NCBI RefSeq assembly: GCF_964033635.1
Contig: NZ_OZ035533.1
Coordinates: forward strand, 434,001-498,000
Length of the DNA stretch: 64,000 nucleotides
Reading direction: 5' to 3'
DNA from: Chitinophaga sp. MM2321
GTDB lineage: Bacteria; Bacteroidota; Bacteroidia; Chitinophagales; Chitinophagaceae
Shown: in pieces, positions 16,769 through 24,467 of the stretch
How the letters are laid out: every line of letters starts with the position of its first letter
Numbering within the stretch: the stretch's first letter is position 1
Position numbers and translations under genes: made by a program
The notes under the pieces: model-generated
Seen by the model: the letters and a program-made list of their open reading frames with translations, nothing else
The model's database searches: none
Told to the model about the DNA's origin: nothing

Positions 16769-17908
16769 TTACCACTTGTTCTTTGAGCGGAATAACAGTG
16801 CGGGCGTAAATATAATGTAGTACAGGAACATGAATATATCCATCAGCCAGCTGTACTTGAAAAGATCGCGTTCGTCCAGTTTGCGCATGGCGGCAAAATT
16901 GATGATGGTTTGTACCAGCAGCTTACCGCCAAAAATGGCTAATGCATACCAAAGGATGGGCGGTGGAAAGAACAGTGCCAGTATAAATGCCGGATAAAAG
17001 AGGAAATGTGTGAGCGAAAAGAGTCCCAGCACAAATTTGTGGATAAAACGGTAATGTTTGCCGGTAGACATATGCCGGGTCTTTTGCCGGAACCAGCTTT
17101 TCCAGCTCATTTTGGGCTCAGAATAGGTAAATGCCTGCTTATCAATGACTACGCCTACATTTTTTCTGTTGGCAGCCGCGTTTACAAACAGGTCATCATC
17201 TCCGCTGGCGATGTGCTGGTGGCCGGTAAAGCCTTTGTGTTTGAAGAACAGTTCTCTTTTATAGGCCAGGTTACGGCCTACACCCATATAAGGCATGCCG
17301 CTCATGGCAAAGGAGAGATGTTGCAACGCACTGAAAAATGTTTCATACCGGATGAGCTTGTTCAAAAAGCCTGGCTTTTTATGATAGGCGCCGTAGCCCA
17401 GCACAATTTCCCTTTTATCATTATTAAATCCCTGGCTCATGAGCGACAGCCAGTAGGTGCTGGCTGGCTTACAATCCGCATCGGTGAGCAGTACATGCTC
17501 ATATTTCGCACCTTTCAGCCCGATAGATAACGGATATTTTTTGCCGGGAATGAATTTCGCCGCCTGTTTTATCTCAATATGGCGATAATGAGGGTAGCCT
17601 GGCTCAATAGAGCGCAGGTAGTATTTGGTATCATCTTCAGAATTATCATTTACCACAATAACCTCATATTCAGGTGTGTGATGGTTGTGATATCGCTGCT
17701 GCAATACGCCTGGCAGGTTTTTCTGTAGATTCAGCTCTTCGTCTTTTGCGCAGATGATCACAGAAAATGGGCCGTCAGGCGCATGGTCCAGGTCAAATTT
17801 GCGACGATAAAAGGCTACCCGGGAAAAGACAAATAGAAAGTATATGGTCTGAATCCCTGCTACGGCAGCAAAAAAGTATAAGGCAATTTCACCCAGATGG
17901 TCAAGCAT
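16769..17908 (-). CDS. membrane-bound family 2 glycosyltransferase
   Basis: A GT2 enzyme of 379 residues. An N-terminal membrane helix (about 10-30) precedes the GT-A fold with SVIICAKDEE, VIVVNDNSEDDT, LLTDADCKP (DxD-type metal site), GDDDLFVN (catalytic region) and RQKTRHMSTGKH, which replaces the QxxRW motif. Two or three C-terminal membrane helices follow. The acceptor is unknown. It is transcribed away from tgt, with a TATTTTTG box 8 bases before the ATG. Confidence 0.88.
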   Translation of the reverse strand: MLDHLGEIALYFFAAVAGIQTIYFLFVFSRVAFYRRKFDLDHAPDGPFSVIICAKDEELNLQKNLPGVLQQRYHNHHTPEYEVIVVNDNSEDDTKYYLRSIEPGYPHYRHIEIKQAAKFIPGKKYPLSIGLKGAKYEHVLLTDADCKPASTYWLSLMSQGFNNDKREIVLGYGAYHKKPGFLNKLIRYETFFSALQHLSFAMSGMPYMGVGRNLAYKRELFFKHKGFTGHQHIASGDDDLFVNAAANRKNVGVVIDKQAFTYSEPKMSWKSWFRQKTRHMSTGKHYRFIHKFVLGLFSLTHFLFYPAFILALFFPPPILWYALAIFGGKLLVQTIINFAAMRKLDERDLFKYSWLMDIFMFLYYIIFTPALLFRSKNKW

Positions 17909-17916
17909 AATGCTGG

Positions 17917-17924
17917 CAAAAATA
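17917..17924 (-). promoter_or_regulatory. -7 box TATTTTTG for the glycosyltransferase gene
   Basis: A perfect TAnnTTTG on the minus strand, 8 bases before the ATG at 17908. Confidence 0.55.
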
Positions 17925-17957
17925 TAATATTTTTATTATCTGTAAAATAAAATAATG

Positions 17958-18073
17958 ATTTAGGGATGTACGATTTACGATTTTTTGATTTTGGGTTTTG
18001 AAATGTAGTGAAGACCGGAAAATCTTCGCTGCATTTCAAATAACTAAATACCAAAATTCCAAAATCCCAAAAT
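17958..18073. repeat. family A palindrome between divergent genes (upstream of tgt)
   Basis: Left words: ATTTAGGG, two seven-base words, ATTTTTTG, ATTTTGGG, TTTTGAAA, then tip TGTAGTGAAGAC. Right words on the opposite strand: ATTTTGGG, ATTTTGGA, ATTTTGGT, ATTTAGTT, ATTTGAAA, then TGCAGCGAAGAT. The tips pair well and the outer words poorly. Its last word (CCCAAAAT) creates an ATG at 18072 that is probably not used. Confidence 0.8.
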
Positions 18074-18081
18074 GAATCCGG

Positions 18082-18089
18082 TATCTTTG
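18082..18089 (+). promoter_or_regulatory. -7 box TATCTTTG for tgt
   Basis: A perfect TAnnTTTG located downstream of the first in-frame ATG (18072). It places the transcript start at about 18095 and so favours the TTG at 18108 as the tgt start. Confidence 0.6.
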
Positions 18090-18107
18090 CACGCTGAATT
18101 TACGACT

Positions 18108-19238
18108 TTGAATTTTGAACTGATTACTACAGATAGTGGCAGCAATGCCAGGGCAGGAAAAATAACCACTGCCCACGGTGAAATAGAGACGCCGATTTTT
18201 ATGCCGGTGGGTACGGTGGGCAGCGTAAAGGCTGTTACACAGGAGCAGCTGCATGATGCGGTGAAGGCAGAAATCATTCTTGGCAATACCTATCACCTGT
18301 ATTTACGGCCCGGGCTGGAAGTGTTGTCACTTGCCGGCGGACTGCATAAATTTAATGGCTGGAACAAGCCTATCCTGACGGATAGTGGTGGTTACCAGGT
18401 GTTTTCACTGGCCGCCAACCGCAAGATCAAAGAGGAAGGCGTGGTATTCCAGTCGCACATAGATGGCTCCCGCCACCTGTTTACACCCGAAAATGTGATG
18501 GATATTCAGCGCACCATCGGGGCCGATATCATTATGGCCTTTGATGAATGCCCGCCTTATCCTTCAGAATACCGCTATGCCCGCAAGTCCATGGAGCTGA
18601 CACACCGTTGGCTGGACCGCTGTATTCAGCGGTTAAAGGACACACAGCCTGCTTACGGCCATGAACAAACGCTGTTCCCCATTATACAGGGTAGTACCTA
18701 TAAAGATCTGCGTGCGGCCTCTGCTGCGTACATCGCCTCCAGCGATTGCGCCGGTAATGCCATTGGTGGCTTGAGCGTAGGAGAGCCGGAAGGAGAGATG
18801 TATGAAATGTGCGGACTGGTATGTGATATCCTTCCCAAAGAAAAGCCCCGCTACCTGATGGGAGTGGGCACACCCTGGAATATCCTGGAAAATATTGCCC
18901 TGGGGGTAGATATGTTTGACTGCGTAATGCCTACCCGTAATGGCCGCAATGGGATGCTGTTTACCTGGAATGGAGTGATCAACATCCGTAATAAGAGATG
19001 GGCAACTGATTTCAACCCGATCGATGAAAATAGTCCCTGCTTTGCTACCCGCGATTATTCCCGGGCATACCTGCGTCACCTGTTTGTAGCCGGTGAAATA
19101 TTAGGCATGACATTGGCGAGTATCCATAACCTGGCCTTTTACCTGGAGCTGGTGAAGGAAGCCCGCCGTCAGATCCTGGCCGGTACCTTTGCTACCTGGA
19201 AAACCGGTATGGTGAACCAGTTGAAAACACGCCTCTAA
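18108..19238 (+). CDS. tgt: tRNA-guanine transglycosylase
   Basis: TGT exchanges G34 of tRNA(His, Asp, Asn, Tyr) for preQ1 in queuosine synthesis. Motifs: TPIFMPVGTVGSVKA, ILGNTYHLYLRPG, DSGGYQVFSL, GGLSVGEPEGEMY and the nucleophile region DMFDCVMPTRNGRNG. The canonical zinc site CxCxxC before YSRAYLRHL is reduced to one Cys (SPCFATRD, around 19030-19056), though the later His (SIHNL) is kept. The frame opens at an ATG (18072) that belongs to a palindrome and precedes the promoter box; M-N-F-E-L (TTG, 18108) matches the family N-terminus. Confidence 0.93.
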   Translation: MNFELITTDSGSNARAGKITTAHGEIETPIFMPVGTVGSVKAVTQEQLHDAVKAEIILGNTYHLYLRPGLEVLSLAGGLHKFNGWNKPILTDSGGYQVFSLAANRKIKEEGVVFQSHIDGSRHLFTPENVMDIQRTIGADIIMAFDECPPYPSEYRYARKSMELTHRWLDRCIQRLKDTQPAYGHEQTLFPIIQGSTYKDLRAASAAYIASSDCAGNAIGGLSVGEPEGEMYEMCGLVCDILPKEKPRYLMGVGTPWNILENIALGVDMFDCVMPTRNGRNGMLFTWNGVINIRNKRWATDFNPIDENSPCFATRDYSRAYLRHLFVAGEILGMTLASIHNLAFYLELVKEARRQILAGTFATWKTGMVNQLKTRL

Positions 19239-19263
19239 AAACTCAGACTATAAAATAAACGAA

Positions 19264-19271
19264 TATCTTTG
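19264..19271 (+). promoter_or_regulatory. -7 box TATCTTTG for the LptF/G gene
   Basis: A perfect TAnnTTTG, five bases before the ATG at 19277, implying a leaderless transcript in addition to any read-through from tgt. Confidence 0.55.
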
Positions 19272-19276
19272 GGTTC

Positions 19277-20356
19277 ATGACTAAAATAGACTGGTACATT
19301 TTACGCAAGCTCATTGGCACTTTCATTTATTCGCTCATGATATTGCTGGTCATTTCTGTGGTGATCGACATTACAGAGAAGATAGATGATTTCCTGAAGT
19401 ATCATATATCGCTGCATGATGTAATCGTGGACTATTATTTTGGTTTTATTCCGCATATCGCTGCGTTGCTGTTCCCGTTATTTATTTTTATCTCCGTTAT
19501 ATTTTTCACCTCCAAAATGGCCTACCGTTCGGAGATCATTGCCATCCTCAGTGCTGGCGTGAGCTTTCGCCGGTTTCTGCGCCCTTACTGGATAGGTGCT
19601 TTTTTGTTTGGCGGCCTGTTGTGGCTGGCTAATTTCTGGGTAGTACCCAATGCCAACCGGATACGGACCACTTTTGAAAATACCCGGATCCGCACACCGG
19701 ATGATCAGAAGTCGCAATATGACCGCACCAGCCGTATCGATAGTTTTACCTACGTCACTTTTGGTACCTATGATCCGAATTACAGGAGTGGCAGCAATTT
19801 TACGCTGGAGAAAGTGGATGCACAGAATATGACGTTGAAGATCAGGGCCGACCGGGTTACCTGGGATTCTGTAGCCAAATCGTGGCGCCTGGATTATGTG
19901 TCGGTGCGCACCATGAACGGGTTAAAGGAAACGTGGGTCAGCCGCCAGGATACCCTGCTCAAAATGGCGCTGTCGCCCAAAGACCTGGTAGATGTTAAGA
20001 ATCTCCAGGAAGCCATGACCACCCCCGACCTGAGGAGATATATCAAACGTGAATCCATCCGCGGTTCCGAAGGACTAAATACATACTGGGTTGAATATTA
20101 TCGTAGAACCGCTGCTGCTGCGGCTGTAGTAATACTTACACTCATCGGCGGTATCATTGCGGCCAAAAAAGTACGGGGTGGCAGCGGCCTGCATCTTGCT
20201 GTAGGCATAGTGATCAGCGCCAGCTATATCATCCTGATGCAGTTTACCACCGTTTTCTCCGTAAAGGCAGACCTGAACCCACTCCTGGCCGTATGGATCC
20301 CCAACTTCCTTTTCGGGGGATTGGCACTGTACCTGTACAGACGTGCGCCCAAATGA
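19277..20356 (+). CDS. LptF/LptG-family LPS export permease
   Basis: A permease subunit of the Lpt machine that lifts lipopolysaccharide from the inner membrane to the periplasmic bridge. The 359-residue protein has the YjgP/YjgQ layout: three N-terminal membrane helices (about 12-120), a periplasmic beta-jellyroll (about 130-265) and three C-terminal helices (about 275-355). TSKMAYRSEIIAILSAGVSF, the cytoplasmic loop that contacts the ABC subunit LptB, is clear. Family F versus G cannot be settled here. The stop codon is the first base pair of a family B palindrome. Confidence 0.9.
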   Translation: MTKIDWYILRKLIGTFIYSLMILLVISVVIDITEKIDDFLKYHISLHDVIVDYYFGFIPHIAALLFPLFIFISVIFFTSKMAYRSEIIAILSAGVSFRRFLRPYWIGAFLFGGLLWLANFWVVPNANRIRTTFENTRIRTPDDQKSQYDRTSRIDSFTYVTFGTYDPNYRSGSNFTLEKVDAQNMTLKIRADRVTWDSVAKSWRLDYVSVRTMNGLKETWVSRQDTLLKMALSPKDLVDVKNLQEAMTTPDLRRYIKRESIRGSEGLNTYWVEYYRRTAAAAAVVILTLIGGIIAAKKVRGGSGLHLAVGIVISASYIILMQFTTVFSVKADLNPLLAVWIPNFLFGGLALYLYRRAPK

Positions 20357-20473
20357 CCAGGATTATATGGATTATAAAGATTTATAGGATTTAACTGGAA
20401 GAATGATGCGAATATTTTCGCTCTAATCTTCCAGTTAAATCCTATAAATCTTTATAATCCATATAATCCTGGT
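20356..20473. repeat. perfect family B palindrome at the LptF/G stop codon
   Basis: Arms of 47 bases (20356-20402 and 20427-20473) are exact reverse complements. The element starts with the A of the TGA stop. Words after ACCAGG: ATTATATGG, ATTATAAAG, ATTTATAGG, ATTTAACTGG. The 24-base loop contains a small GCGAA/TTCGC hairpin. Beyond it, 20474-20675 is AT-rich and contains no gene I can support. Confidence 0.95.
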
Positions 20474-20675
20474 TTCAATATTTTCAATTCATTCTGAAAA
20501 AAATACGTTCCACAAAGGGTAGGTGGTTATTTGTTAATTTGCATATTTAATGATTTGCAGATCAGGTATTTAATATGTATGTTGTGACGTGTATCTGACT
20601 GGTTGATACCCCCTTAAAAGTTGTTAAATTGGCATTAAATAACACGAAATGGTGGTAACTTCGTTAACAAATCAT

Positions 20676-20683
20676 TACTTTTG
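20676..20683 (+). promoter_or_regulatory. -7 box TACTTTTG for citrate synthase
   Basis: A perfect TAnnTTTG, 46 bases before the ATG at 20730 and downstream of the earlier in-frame ATG (20649). It therefore decides the start. Confidence 0.6.
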
Positions 20684-20729
20684 GCAATTGATCGATTTTG
20701 TTTTCATTTTTATAAACTATAGCAGTAAA

Positions 20730-22055
20730 ATGGGGTACATAAAAGAAAAATTCAAGGTTAAAGCAGATGAACTTAACATTGACGTAAAGGACCTGATAAA
20801 GAATCACGGATCAAAAAAAGTTGATGACGTTACGGTATCACAGGTGTATCAGGGTATGCGCGGTATTACCGGGCTGGTAACTGAAACTTCCCTGCTGGAT
20901 GCAAATGAGGGTATCCGTTTTCGCGGATATTCAATTCCTGAATTGAGAGAGCATCTGCCAAAGGCGCCGGGAGGCGCAGAACCATTACCGGAAGGTTTGT
21001 TTTACCTGATGCTGATTGGAGAACTGCCTACCGAAGCGGATGTGCAGTATCTGTCAAGCATGTGGGGCCGTCGTTCTCATGTACCCAACCACGTATTTGC
21101 TGCTATAGAGGCTTTGCCCATTACTGCTCACCCCATGACGATGTTCAACGTTGGTATTATGGCATTGCAAACAGAATCGTCTTTTGCACAGGCATATTCC
21201 AATGGAATAAATAAAAAAGATTACTGGAGTTATACGTACGAGGACACGATGAACCTCATTGCACGCTTACCCCGAATTGCTGCTTACGTATATCGCCGCA
21301 AATATAAAGGTGGACAACATATTCAGCCTAATGGCATGCTGGACTGGGGTGCTAACTTTGCACACATGCTGGGTTACTCCGACGAAGGCTTCAAAGAACT
21401 GATGCGCCTGTACATGGTGATCCACGCCGACCACGAAGGTGGTAACGTGAGCGCACACACGACGCACCTCGTAGGTTCTGCCCTTAGTGATGTATACCTG
21501 TCATTCGCAGCCGGTATGAATGGGCTGGCAGGTCCTCTCCACGGTTTGGCCAACCAGGAGGTGATCAAATGGATACTCAGTATGCGCGAAGAACTGGGTG
21601 GTGGAATGCCAACCAAAGAACAGATCGAAGCATACGTTCGCAAAACATTGTCTGAAGGTAAAGTAGTACCCGGATATGGTCACGCAGTACTGCGTAAAAC
21701 AGATCCCCGCTTCACCGCTCAGATGGAGTTTGCAAAGAAACACCTGCCGAATGATGAACTGGTGAAAATTGTGTGGATGGTGTATGAAACAGTTCCCCCG
21801 ATTTTGAAAGAACTGGGAAAAGTAAAAAATCCATGGCCTAACGTTGATGCACATTCCGGTTCCTTACTGGTGCATTATGGCATGGTAGAATATGAATTCT
21901 ATACCGTATTATTTGGCGTATCCCGTGCTTTAGGTGTATTGGCTTCCCTGTGCTGGGACAGAGCTTTGGGACTTTCCCTGGAAAGACCAAAATCTGTTAC
22001 CACCGAATGGATGAAACAATTTGTAGAAGGAAAGGTGGATGCCATCGCCGAATAA
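20730..22055 (+). CDS. gltA: citrate synthase, mitochondrial-like type
   Basis: It condenses oxaloacetate and acetyl-CoA to citrate, entering the TCA cycle. The 441-residue protein resembles the eukaryotic mitochondrial enzyme more than E. coli Glt[41 protein letters not shown] and LERPKS. Catalytic His (in HGLANQEV and GYGHAVLR) and Asp (NVDAHSG) are present. The frame opens 27 codons earlier at 20649, but the TACTTTTG box lies inside that extension, so M-G-Y-I-K-E is the start. A palindrome starts one base after the stop. Confidence 0.95.
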   Translation: MGYIKEKFKVKADELNIDVKDLIKNHGSKKVDDVTVSQVYQGMRGITGLVTETSLLDANEGIRFRGYSIPELREHLPKAPGGAEPLPEGLFYLMLIGELPTEADVQYLSSMWGRRSHVPNHVFAAIEALPITAHPMTMFNVGIMALQTESSFAQAYSNGINKKDYWSYTYEDTMNLIARLPRIAAYVYRRKYKGGQHIQPNGMLDWGANFAHMLGYSDEGFKELMRLYMVIHADHEGGNVSAHTTHLVGSALSDVYLSFAAGMNGLAGPLHGLANQEVIKWILSMREELGGGMPTKEQIEAYVRKTLSEGKVVPGYGHAVLRKTDPRFTAQMEFAKKHLPNDELVKIVWMVYETVPPILKELGKVKNPWPNVDAHSGSLLVHYGMVEYEFYTVLFGVSRALGVLASLCWDRALGLSLERPKSVTTEWMKQFVEGKVDAIAE

Positions 22056-22056
22056 A

Positions 22057-22177
22057 ACCAGGATTAAATGGATTTAAATGATTCGCCTGATTGAACTTTT
22101 GTTGGGATAGATAGTTTATCTTCTCTGAATAACAAAAGTTCAATCAGGCGAATCATTTAAATCCATTTAATCCTGGT
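22057..22177. repeat. perfect family B palindrome between citrate synthase and recG
   Basis: Arms of 47 bases (22057-22103 and 22131-22177) are exact reverse complements around a 27-base loop. Words after ACCAGG: ATTAAATGG, ATTTAAATG, ATTCGCCTG, then ATTGAAC. Only the leading ACCAGGATTA part and the word lengths are shared with the element at 20356; the rest differs in both arms together. Confidence 0.95.
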
Positions 22178-22268
22178 CAAAAATTTAACACCTATTTCTA
22201 CTTTCACGACCATATTATCAAATCCGATAGAATACCTGAAGGGCGTAGGCCCGCAGAAGGGAGAACTG

Positions 22269-24305
22269 TTGCGTAAAGAGATCGGTGTACATACGTTCGG
22301 CGACCTGTTGCAATATTTCCCTTTCCGGTATGTAGACAGAACCAAGATAGACAAGATTGCTTCCCTGAGTGGTAACGAAGACTTTGTGCAGATCCGCGGA
22401 CGGATCATCCGCATGGATGTAGTGGGTGAAAACAGGGGGAAAAGATTAGTGGCCACGCTGAAAGATGAATCAGGCACTATTGACCTGGTATGGTTTCAGG
22501 GGTGGCAATGGATGCAGAAATCACTGCGCGAAAATGTGGGCTACCTGGTGTTTGGCCGGATCTCCGTATTTAACGGGATACCGCAGCTGGCACACCCGGA
22601 AATGGACCTGCTCACAGAAGAACTGGCTACCGGCAAACAATTCCTGGAACCTGTTTATTATACTACTGAAAAACTGAAAGCGCGCGGACTAACGGCGAAG
22701 GCTATAGGAAAATTAACCAAAACATTACTCGAACAATTATCTCCCCTTGAAATCAGGGAAAATATTCCGGTGGGCATATTACAGCAGTACCGGTTGATGT
22801 TAAGGTCTACCGCATATTTTAAAATACACCAGCCCGGCAACGAGGAAGAAGCACAGCTGGCACAACGCCGACTGAAATTTGAAGAACTGTTTATAGCACA
22901 GATCCGTATCTGCCGGTTAAAAATCAAAAGACACAAACAATCGCATGGTTATATTTTCAGGGCGGTCGGAGAATCATTCAATGACTTCTATAACAACCAC
23001 CTTCCTTTCAGTTTGACCGGCGCACAAAAGCGTGTGTTGAAAGAAATACGGATGGACACTGTACATGGCCGGCAAATGAACCGCCTGTTGCAGGGAGATG
23101 TGGGTAGCGGTAAAACCATGGTAGCACTGCTTGCCATGCTGCTGGCAATGGATAATGGTTTCCAGGCCTGCCTGATGGCGCCTACTGAAATCCTTGCCCA
23201 GCAACATTTCAAAGGACTTTCCGAATTATTGCAACATATGCCGGTAGGCATTGCCATACTTACCGGCAGCATCAAAGGTAAGGCCCGCAAAAAGATACTG
23301 GAAGGCGTAGCCGATGGCAGTATCCATTTCCTGGTAGGTACGCATGCCGTGCTGGAAAAAGGCGTTGCCTTCCGCAACCTGGGCCTGGCCATCGTGGATG
23401 AACAACACCGTTTCGGTGTGGCACAACGGGCACGACTATGGGAAAAAAATGATATTCCACCGCATATCCTGGTAATGACAGCAACGCCTATTCCGCGTAC
23501 ACTCGCCATGACCATTTACGGGGACCTGGATGTTTCTGTGATAGATGAAATGCCGCCCGGCCGCAAACCCATTACTACCGTACATCGTACAGAATACCAG
23601 CGCCCGCAGGTGATGGATTTTATTAAGGAAGAAGTGAAGAAAGGCAGACAGGCATATATCGTTTATCCCCTCATTGAGGAGAGCGAAAAACTGGACTATG
23701 AAAACCTGATGAAGGGCTATGAAGAAGTAAAAGCTTTTTTCCCCGAACCGCACTATTACATCAGCATGGTGCATGGTCGTCAGCCGGCGGAGATGCGCGA
23801 AACCAATATGCAACGTTTTGTATCCGGCGATACAAATATCATGGTGGCTACCACGGTGATTGAAGTAGGGGTGAACGTACCGAACGCGTCTGTTATGGTG
23901 ATAGAAAGCACGGAGCGGTTTGGGCTTTCCCAGTTGCACCAGTTGCGTGGCCGCGTAGGCAGGGGGGCGGAACAATCCTTTTGCATCCTCCTGACCGGCA
24001 ATAAGCTGGGCCAGGTATCAAAAGAACGCATTAATGTAATGGTACAAACCAACAACGGATTTATTATCTCTGAGAAAGATATGGAACTCCGGGGGCCGGG
24101 TGATATTGAAGGTACCCGTCAGAGTGGAATACTGGACTTTAAACTGGCTGATATCCTCAATGACAAGGCGATCCTGGATGCCGCCCGTGCCAGCGCGGAA
24201 AAGATCCTGGAAGAGGATACAGATCTCATGTTGCCTGAGAATCAAGCCTTAAATGATTTTTTAGCTGCCCAGCGAAGTAAATCTCAATGGAGTAAAATTT
24301 CCTGA
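22269..24305 (+). CDS. recG: ATP-dependent DNA helicase RecG (start upstream of this TTG is likely)
   Basis: RecG remodels stalled forks and Holliday junctions. The 678 residues from TTG 22269 carry GDVGSGKT (Walker A), DEQHRFG (motif II), TATPIPRTLA (motif III), the VATTVIEVGVNVPNA and QLRGRVGRG motifs, and the OB-fold wedge at about 30-130. The conserved start of the family (NPIEYLKGVGPQKGELL) is encoded in frame from 22221 on, so the protein begins further upstream. Between the in-frame stop at 22158 and 22269 there is no ATG, GTG or TTG; ATT at 22194 or ATA at 22212 are candidates. The coordinates given use the nearest ordinary start codon. Confidence 0.9.
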   Translation: MRKEIGVHTFGDLLQYFPFRYVDRTKIDKIASLSGNEDFVQIRGRIIRMDVVGENRGKRLVATLKDESGTIDLVWFQGWQWMQKSLRENVGYLVFGRISVFNGIPQLAHPEMDLLTEELATGKQFLEPVYYTTEKLKARGLTAKAIGKLTKTLLEQLSPLEIRENIPVGILQQYRLMLRSTAYFKIHQPGNEEEAQLAQRRLKFEELFIAQIRICRLKIKRHKQSHGYIFRAVGESFNDFYNNHLPFSLTGAQKRVLKEIRMDTVHGRQMNRLLQGDVGSGKTMVALLAMLLAMDNGFQACLMAPTEILAQQHFKGLSELLQHMPVGIAILTGSIKGKARKKILEGVADGSIHFLVGTHAVLEKGVAFRNLGLAIVDEQHRFGVAQRARLWEKNDIPPHILVMTATPIPRTLAMTIYGDLDVSVIDEMPPGRKPITTVHRTEYQRPQVMDFIKEEVKKGRQAYIVYPLIEESEKLDYENLMKGYEEVKAFFPEPHYYISMVHGRQPAEMRETNMQRFVSGDTNIMVATTVIEVGVNVPNASVMVIESTERFGLSQLHQLRGRVGRGAEQSFCILLTGNKLGQVSKERINVMVQTNNGFIISEKDMELRGPGDIEGTRQSGILDFKLADILNDKAILDAARASAEKILEEDTDLMLPENQALNDFLAAQRSKSQWSKIS

Positions 24306-24434
24306 CCTTTTTAACGTTTATTAATTTATACAGTCTGATATTTTAGTATAACGCTTGAACTGTACAATAACAGCAGTGTTATTATGCGCGCACCCGTAAC
24401 AATTTGACAGGCTTCTGCGTTTATAATGGTATAT

Positions 24435-24442
24435 TAGTTTTT
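24435..24442 (+). promoter_or_regulatory. -7-like box TAGTTTTT before the first adhesin gene
   Basis: One base off TAnnTTTG, 25 bases before the TTG start at 24468. It is the best candidate in the 160-base gap after recG. Confidence 0.35.
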
Positions 24443-24467
24443 AAGCATAAAAATAAATCTGATCCCG

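Noticed and set aside
20649..20729. Earlier ATG for citrate synthase
   Set aside because: The TACTTTTG promoter box lies inside this extension and the extra residues have no family match.
24404..24427. TTGACA and TATAAT resembling an E. coli sigma-70 promoter before the first adhesin gene
   Set aside because: The spacer is only 12 bases and Bacteroidota use a different box (TAnnTTTG).
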